This document shows positions 59,355 through 64,000 of a DNA stretch of 64,000 nt, piece after piece; the stretch's first letter is position 1, and every line of letters starts with the position of its first letter. The stretch is from Streptomyces sp. CG1 (GTDB lineage Bacteria > Actinomycetota > Actinomycetes > Streptomycetales > Streptomycetaceae): NCBI RefSeq assembly GCF_041080625.1, contig NZ_CP163518.1, forward strand, positions 930,001 to 994,000, in the 5' to 3' direction. The translations under genes and the position numbers were made by a program. The notes beneath the pieces are model-generated. The model ran no database searches. It saw only the letters and a program-made list of their open reading frames with translations, and was not told where the DNA came from.

Positions 59355-59414
59355 ATGAACGTCCTCACCGACATCCTCGCCGGACTCTTCCACTTCATCG
59401 GGTGGCTGGTCTGA
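59355..59414 (+). CDS. 19-residue hydrophobic peptide
   Basis: ATG 59355 preceded by AAGGAGCAGCACGACC (strong ribosome site) encodes MNVLTDILAGLFHFIGWLV, then stop. It is amphipathic and hydrophobic, long enough to lie on or span a membrane. No named family, though I believe similar micro-proteins recur in Streptomyces. Candidates: a small membrane regulator, type I toxin-like peptide or stress peptide. Confidence 0.5.
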   Translation: MNVLTDILAGLFHFIGWLV

Positions 59415-59490
59415 CGCCGCGGGGCGTGTGAAGAAGCGCGGCGCCGCCTCCTCGTCCCCCGAGGCGGCGCCGCCGCCGTCGTCGTACCGC

Positions 59491-60048
59491 TCAGCGCAGA
59501 GCCGCCGCCACAAGCCCTCGGACCTCCTCCTCCCGGACGTCTCCGCCGTTCACCAGCCGGTCGAAGACCAGGCCGTCCACGCAGGTCAGCAGCGTCACCG
59601 TACGGTCCGCCGCGTCGGCCACGCCCTGCCCGGCGAGGAAGTCGCACACCACCCGCCGCCCCAGGTTCTCGCGCGGCACCAGGATCTCGCGCAGTTCCGG
59701 ATGGCGCGCACTCTCGACGGCACACGCGTAGCGCGCCAGCGAGCGCGTCCGGCCGTCACCGTTGAGCCGCGCTCGGGCCAACTCCACGATTCCCGCGACC
59801 AGTTCACCGGCGGTCCGCGGTGCGGGCATCCTGGCCCCGATCTCCTGCAACTCGGCCTGGTCGAGCGCCACCAGGCGCCGGACCAGAGCGGTGAGCAGGG
59901 CCTGGCGGGTGCGGAAGTAGGCGGAGGTGGTCCCGGGAGGCAGGTGCGCCGCCCGGTCCACCGCGCGATGCGTCAGTCCCCGCATTCCGGCGTCGGCGAG
60001 CACGGCGATGGCCGCGTCGGCGAGGAGAGTACGTCGATCTGTGGACAC
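59491..60048 (-). CDS. TetR-family repressor
   Basis: 185 residues. Helix-turn-helix at the N-terminus: LLADAAIAVLADAGMRGLTH, RAVDRAAHLPPGTTSAYFRT. C-terminal domain LVAGIVELARARLNGDGRTR, VCDFLAGQGVADAADRTVTL is of the TetR_C type common near flavin monooxygenases. Divergent from such a monooxygenase with two operator copies in between; probably represses both. Confidence 0.9.
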   Translation of the reverse strand: MSTDRRTLLADAAIAVLADAGMRGLTHRAVDRAAHLPPGTTSAYFRTRQALLTALVRRLVALDQAELQEIGARMPAPRTAGELVAGIVELARARLNGDGRTRSLARYACAVESARHPELREILVPRENLGRRVVCDFLAGQGVADAADRTVTLLTCVDGLVFDRLVNGGDVREEEVRGLVAAALR

Positions 60049-60070
60049 CCCCTCTTTCTACACCCCCGCT

Positions 60071-60118
60071 TCTACATCTGTAGAGCACCCACGGTAGGGT
60101 CTTCTACATCTGTAGAAG
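60071..60118. promoter_or_regulatory. Twin TetR operators
   Basis: TCTACATCTGTAGA (60071-60084) and CTTCTACATCTGTAGAAG (60101-60118) share the same dyad core, with centres 32 bp apart (about three helical turns). A further half site TTTCTACA lies near 60055. They lie between the divergent tetR and monooxygenase genes. Confidence 0.75.
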
Positions 60119-60182
60119 ACGGCTGCGGCTGGACTCCGGCTGCGGCTGGACCGACGAGGACCGAGGTCGAAGGGGAACCGGA

Positions 60183-61340
60183 ATGGGTGGTACGGCGGTG
60201 GTGGTCGGGGGTGGCATCGGCGGTCTCGCGGCCGCGATCGGGCTGCACCGGATCGGCTGGGACGTACGGGTGGTGGAGCGGGCCGGCACCCTGGCCGACG
60301 CGGGCGCAGGCATCTCGCTGCACGCGAACGGGCTGCGCACCCTGGACGCGCTCGGGGTCGGCAGGGCAGTGCGTGCCGAGGCCCGGCCGCAGTACAGCGG
60401 TGGCACCCGCACCCCCGAGGGCGACTGGCTGAGCCGGATGGACGGCGCGGCCCTCGAACGCGCGCTGGGCACGCCGATCGTCGGCATCCGGCGCGCGGTC
60501 CTGCACCGTCTGCTGCGCGAGGCCCTGCCGGCCGGGTGTCTGCGCATCGGTGTCACGGTGTCCGGGCTGGACCGCACGGCTCCCGACAGGGTGGCGGTGC
60601 CGGTCGGCGACGACACACTGGACGCGGACCTGGTCGTCGCGGCCGACGGGGTGGGCAGCCGACTGCGCGGGCTGCTCTTCCCCGGCCATCCCGGCCCGGT
60701 CTACTCCGGCTCGACGGTGCTGCGGGCCGTCACCGAACGGCCGTTGCGGTTGCGCGGTGACTTCGAGCTGACCTGGGGAGGGGGTGCGGAGTTCGGGCAC
60801 ATCGCCTTCACCGACGGCCGGGCCGAGTGGCATGCGGTGCTCACCGCACCGGCCGGCGTGCGCCACTCCGACCCGCTCGGCATGCTGCGCCGGCGCTTCG
60901 GCGGCTGGCACGACCCGATCCCCGAGCTCCTGGACGCCACCCGGCCGGAAGCCGTGCTCCACCACGACATGCATGAACTGGCCACCCCTTTGCGGTCGTT
61001 CACAGCCGGGCGGGTGGCGCTCCTCGGCGACGCGGCGCACGCCATGACACCGAATCTCGGCCAGGGCGCCTGCCAGGCCCTGGAGGATGCGGCGACGCTG
61101 GCAGCCGCGCTCGCGCATGAGCCCTCGGTCGCCTCGGCACTCGCTCGCTACGACGCCGAGCGCCGCCCGCGCTCCCAGGCGGTCGCCCGCGCCGCGCGGC
61201 AGGCGGGCCGGATGGGCCAGCAGCTCTCCCGTCCGGCGGCCGTCGCCCTGCGCAACACCGCGCTACGACTCACCCCGTCCCGGGTGGCGATGCGAGCGAT
61301 CCTGCGGCACGCCGACTGGACACCGCCCAGCCTGGGTTGA
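60183..61340 (+). CDS. FAD-dependent aromatic-type monooxygenase
   Basis: 385 residues. GGTAVVVGGGIGGLAAAIGL (FAD dinucleotide motif), VVAADGVGSRLRGLLF (DG motif), ALLGDAAHAMTPNLGQGACQ (GD motif) and a conserved 'ALEDA'. This is the UbiH/PHBH class of flavoprotein hydroxylases. Substrate unknown; the TetR neighbour suggests induction by an aromatic compound or antibiotic. A strong hairpin follows. Confidence 0.9.
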   Translation: MGGTAVVVGGGIGGLAAAIGLHRIGWDVRVVERAGTLADAGAGISLHANGLRTLDALGVGRAVRAEARPQYSGGTRTPEGDWLSRMDGAALERALGTPIVGIRRAVLHRLLREALPAGCLRIGVTVSGLDRTAPDRVAVPVGDDTLDADLVVAADGVGSRLRGLLFPGHPGPVYSGSTVLRAVTERPLRLRGDFELTWGGGAEFGHIAFTDGRAEWHAVLTAPAGVRHSDPLGMLRRRFGGWHDPIPELLDATRPEAVLHHDMHELATPLRSFTAGRVALLGDAAHAMTPNLGQGACQALEDAATLAAALAHEPSVASALARYDAERRPRSQAVARAARQAGRMGQQLSRPAAVALRNTALRLTPSRVAMRAILRHADWTPPSLG

Positions 61341-61366
61341 CCTGCTCGCGGGGGGCCGCCGAGGCC

Positions 61367-61401
61367 GCCGGCCGGGGAGTGTTCACCCCTCCCCGGCCGG
61401 C
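61367..61401. terminator. Strong hairpin after the monooxygenase
   Basis: GCCGGCCGGGGAG and CTCCCCGGCCGGC form a perfect 13-bp stem with a 9-nt loop, 27 bp after the stop of the monooxygenase. Ends that transcript. Confidence 0.8.
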
Positions 61402-62010
61402 CGTCTTCGCTTCCGTCTTCCGCTTCCCGCCTCGGCCACCGCACGGGCAATCGCCGGACCGGTGGGCCGACGGCGTCAGGCCGGGCCGAGTTGCCTGGCG
61501 ATGTCTTGCCGTTCCTGACGAGCGACCGCGCCGGCCGTCGCCGTGACATCCCATGCCGTAGACCGACGGCCGGCGCGCCGGAGCCGCCCGTCGGATCCCG
61601 CCGTCCAGCCGACCGTGCCCGCCCCGATCAAGGACGGTGCCATCCCGTGCTGCTGGGCGGCACGGCTGCCGACGTTCCCGGACGCTCCACCCGAGCCTCC
61701 TCCCCCGCCGACGTGCCTGTAGTGGTACTCCGCGGAGCCGACAACGACGGCGTGGCACCCCCTACAGCCGGGCGTACGCCCATGGCCCGCGACGCGTCAT
61801 TTCGACGTGCTCGCCCCTTCGGGCCCGACGTGGCGCATGGCCCGCGACCGCTCCGGGACCTCCTCGCCCGACGGTTGCGCGGGTGGGTGTGCGGCGCCTC
61901 GGGGCGCTGCCACCGAGCGGCTGAATCGGTGAGGCGAGCGGTGTGTCCGGGCGGCCGGGGCGGCCGGCTCGGAGCAGGGTGGTCGGGGGTGTCGCCGTCG
62001 AGGAGGAATC
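61402..62010. other. 609-bp stretch without a supported gene
   Basis: Frames here lack codon-usage signals and recognisable motifs on either strand. It leads up to the small secreted peptide at 62011, whose promoter could lie within, but no clear -35/-10 pair was found. May hold decayed DNA. Confidence 0.4.
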
Positions 62011-62154
62011 GTGAAGCGTCGTTTCGTCGCCGCCGTGGCCGTCGCCCTCGCCGGGCTGTTGCTGTCCGCGGTGCCGGCCGCGTCCCGGGACGGCCATGGT
62101 GCCATGGGCAGCGACGACTGGAACATCCCGCTCACCAACGTCGGGTTGCTGTAG
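62011..62154 (+). CDS. 47-residue secreted peptide
   Basis: GTG 62011 follows GAGGAGGAAT, an excellent ribosome site. A signal peptide (KRRFVAAVAVALAGLLLSAV, cleavage near PAA-SRDG) is followed by a short mature part with DGHGAMGSDDWNIPLTNVGL. No Cys, no chaplin pattern. The mature ~20-25 residues may be a surface or signalling peptide. The family is not recognised with certainty. Confidence 0.6.
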   Translation: MKRRFVAAVAVALAGLLLSAVPAASRDGHGAMGSDDWNIPLTNVGLL

Positions 62155-62186
62155 ACGTCCGCTTGCCGCAGCGGGACGACTGCTCC

Positions 62187-63140
62187 TCAGCCCGCGCTGC
62201 GCATCGCCTCGCCCCGCCCCGCGTTCTCCCTGAGCAGGAGCCGTCCGCTCGCTCCGGCCGCCAGCAGTCCGGCAACCATGGCGATCAGACCCAGGCCGGG
62301 CCCTGAGGACCAGTGGACGTGGGAGGCGCGGGCGGCCAGGACGACCGTCAGGGCGAGGGCCGTGCCGGGCAGGGACAGCAGGGCGGCGCGCGTGCGGTCC
62401 AGGTCGTCTTCCGCGAGGGAGCCGAGGACGCCCACGCCGAGAGCCAGGGCCCAGACGCCGAGAGCCTGCGCGTCCACGCGGTTGGTGTGCCAGGGCACGA
62501 ACTCGGCCCAGAAGCCGGGCCGTACCAGCAGTCCCGTGCCGATGCCCAGCCAGGAGGAACCGAGCACGGCGAGCAGCGGCTTGGCCCAGCCCGGCAGGGG
62601 CGCGGTGCGCGCGGCGGGCGGTCCCGACCGGGTGAACGCCTGCGCCGAGAGACAGATCACCGCTGCCACGCACAGCAGGCCGAGGGTGAACAGCCAGCCG
62701 AGGCTGAACAGCACGGAGACGATCGGCCCGCCGCGGGCGATGTACAGCCGGCTCGCGTTGAGCAGGCTGACCGCGAAGAGACCGGTCAGGACCACGGCGA
62801 CCGGCAGGACGAGGGTGCGCGCCTCCTGCCAGCTCCTGGCGCTGCCGAGGGAGAACAGCGCCGGCGCGGTGCCCAGCATCGCGGCGCCGAGCAGTCCGGG
62901 GCTGAGCGGATCCGGTGACGGCCAGGCTCCGAGCACGTGGCCGGTGAGGGCGACGACCGTGAGGACAGCGCCGACGAGCAGATTGATCACCGCGACCGCG
63001 ACGGCCAGCAGCGCCACCCCGGGCGAGAGCGGACGGCCGGGCGGGGGCGGGGCGAGGGGCTGCCGTGGCGCAGAACTCTCGGATGCCGCAGAGGCCGCAG
63101 ACGCCGTGTCCGGTGCGGCGGGGTCGGTCGGTTGGGTCAT
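62187..63140 (-). CDS. Multi-pass membrane protein of unknown function
   Basis: 317 residues from ATG 63140. A Pro/Ala-rich N-terminus (~38 residues) then about eight hydrophobic segments, for example GVALLAVAVAVINLLVGAVL, LVLPVAVVLTGLFAVSLLNA and GWLFTLGLLCVAAVICLSAQ. WAEFVPWHTNRVDAQALGVW is a clear extra-membrane loop. No family I can name. The neighbour upstream is another membrane protein on the same strand. Confidence 0.65.
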   Translation of the reverse strand: MTQPTDPAAPDTASAASAASESSAPRQPLAPPPPGRPLSPGVALLAVAVAVINLLVGAVLTVVALTGHVLGAWPSPDPLSPGLLGAAMLGTAPALFSLGSARSWQEARTLVLPVAVVLTGLFAVSLLNASRLYIARGGPIVSVLFSLGWLFTLGLLCVAAVICLSAQAFTRSGPPAARTAPLPGWAKPLLAVLGSSWLGIGTGLLVRPGFWAEFVPWHTNRVDAQALGVWALALGVGVLGSLAEDDLDRTRAALLSLPGTALALTVVLAARASHVHWSSGPGLGLIAMVAGLLAAGASGRLLLRENAGRGEAMRSAG

Positions 63141-63345
63141 GGCTCGGGTTCCGTTCCGAAGAGGCGACGGGCGGGGCGGCGCGGGCCCCTCGTGTCGGGA
63201 GCTCAGGCTGCCGAGGGCGGGACGGCCGTGGCGGGCATCCTGATCGAGCCGGGACGACCGCCGTGGCCGGACCACGATCGGGCGAGCGGGCGGTGCGGAG
63301 AGCGGGCGCCGTGCGGGTGCGTACGGGACCGGTGCCTGGGCGCGG

Positions 63346-64000
63346 TTACGGCACCGCGGCGGTTGTCCGGGGTGTGGGCAGCGGGGCCGCCGGCAAGGAG
63401 CGTCGGCGTACCTCTCGGGCGTACATCAGCCGCAGGCTCACCACGAGCGTGGCGCCGAAGGCGGTGATCCCGCAGCCGATGGCCACGCCGGCGGTGAGCC
63501 CGGTGAACCGGCCGAGCCCCAGGCTGTGCTGGAAGACGGCGACCGCGCCGGCCGAGAGCGCGGGTGCCAGGCAGAGGCCCGTGAGATGGATCCGCCACTC
63601 CTCCCCCGCCCAGAACCGGCCCGCCCGGGCGGCACGCCGGGCACCGCTCGCCAGCACCGCGTACGCCACGGCGTAGGGCAGGAGATAGGCGGCCAGCAGG
63701 CGGTTCCCAGCCGCGCCGTAGGCGGTGAGGGCGCGCACGATCCAGACCAGGGCGGCCGCTCCGGCCAGGTGGGCCGCGGCGGTCACGGGCAGCGGGGCCC
63801 AGGACCGGCCGAGGCCCTCGACGGTGTCCCTCGGGTCCCTGGCGCGGGAGGCGAGCAGGGCGCCGAACACGACGAGGGAGCCCAGGTGCATGATCGCCAC
63901 CCGGTTGACCTCCGTCATCGGAAGGCCCGGCAGCACCGTCGGCAGGGCACCCCACTCCAGCCGCAGCAGCGGCGCGGTCAGCAGGTAGCCGTAGCACAGC
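63346..64000 (-). CDS. Multi-pass membrane protein, 5' end outside window
   Basis: The frame stays open to the window edge (LTAPLLRLEWGALPTVLPGL precedes the internal GTG at 63936), so the visible 218 residues are the C-terminal part. Five membrane segments are visible (IMHLGSLVVFGALLASRARD; AAHLAGAAALVWIVRALTAY; LLAAYLLPYAVAYAVLASGA; CLAPALSAGAVAVFQHSLGL; VAIGCGITAFGATLVVSLRL). Family not recognised. Confidence 0.6.
   Translation of the reverse strand, partial: LCYGYLLTAPLLRLEWGALPTVLPGLPMTEVNRVAIMHLGSLVVFGALLASRARDPRDTVEGLGRSWAPLPVTAAAHLAGAAALVWIVRALTAYGAAGNRLLAAYLLPYAVAYAVLASGARRAARAGRFWAGEEWRIHLTGLCLAPALSAGAVAVFQHSLGLGRFTGLTAGVAIGCGITAFGATLVVSLRLMYAREVRRRSLPAAPLPTPRTTAAVP

Noticed and set aside
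1..64000. tRNA, rRNA, CRISPR arrays, prophage or complete IS elements
   Set aside because: No cloverleaf-like sequence, spaced repeats, integrase or transposase was recognised in any frame.

Overview
The window is 64 kb of very GC-rich DNA (G or C at nearly every third codon position, GTG and TTG starts, few gaps) with Streptomyces-type families throughout: a gamma-butyrolactone-receptor-like TetR regulator, TerD paralogues, an LCP protein, a streptothricin-acetyltransferase-like GNAT, ANTAR and SpoIIE-type regulators. It is best read as a chromosomal segment of a Streptomyces or close relative. No rRNA, tRNA or CRISPR was found.

Left part (1-8.5 kb): a partial DUF2332 gene, a broken methyltransferase, a ScbR-like regulator divergent from a TIGR01777 epimerase, then a minus-strand block that looks like the scar of a deletion. 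A siderophore-type binding lipoprotein is followed by the first ~60 residues of a FecCD permease, joined in frame to the C-terminal part of an asparagine-synthetase-like protein, then a cytochrome P450 and a PvcA/DIT1 isonitrile synthase. An ECF sigma factor follows. Copper block (8.8-12.7 kb): small Met/His-rich membrane protein, CopA-type P1B ATPase, PCuAC-like protein and a Met-rich integral membrane protein, all reading toward the sigma gene. A second TIGR01777 epimerase follows, again behind a palindromic promoter.

Middle (13-41 kb): glutamine amidotransferase, streptothricin-acetyltransferase-like GNAT, LCP ligase, ArsR regulator, three TerD paralogues with a GlsB/YeaQ protein, a BlaI/M56 pair with a BlaI-like operator, a frameshifted BBE flavoprotein, XRE/LLM oxidoreductase pair, an Rv1733c-like and PNPOx-like dormancy-type pair, a DUF318 permease with its TIGR03943 partner, a decayed serine hydrolase, an Lnt-like N-acyltransferase, a NarL-type two-component system, a secreted phosphoesterase, FUSC transporter with SpoIIE phosphatase, DoxX and LysR.

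Hydrogenase island (41.2-55.6 kb): a plus-strand operon encodes an uncharacterised 499-residue protein, the small and large subunits of a group 1h (high-affinity, atmospheric H2) [NiFe] hydrogenase, a NifU-like protein, a DUF5947-like protein, two small proteins and HypA. It converges, at a strong hairpin, on a minus-strand operon of hypX, a maturation protease, hypB, hypF, hypC, hypD and hypE. Together these supply the structural subunits, Ni insertion (HypA/B), cyanide ligands (HypE/F), Fe(CN)2CO assembly (HypC/D), CO (HypX) and C-terminal processing. A 101-bp MITE-like element with 21-bp perfect terminal inverted repeats sits inside the hyp operon between the protease gene and hypB.

Right part (55.7-64 kb): MgtC-like protein, ANTAR protein, nitroreductase, AI-2E family permease, a 19-residue hydrophobic peptide, a TetR regulator with twin operators divergent from an FAD monooxygenase, a small secreted peptide and two multi-pass membrane proteins, the last cut by the window edge.
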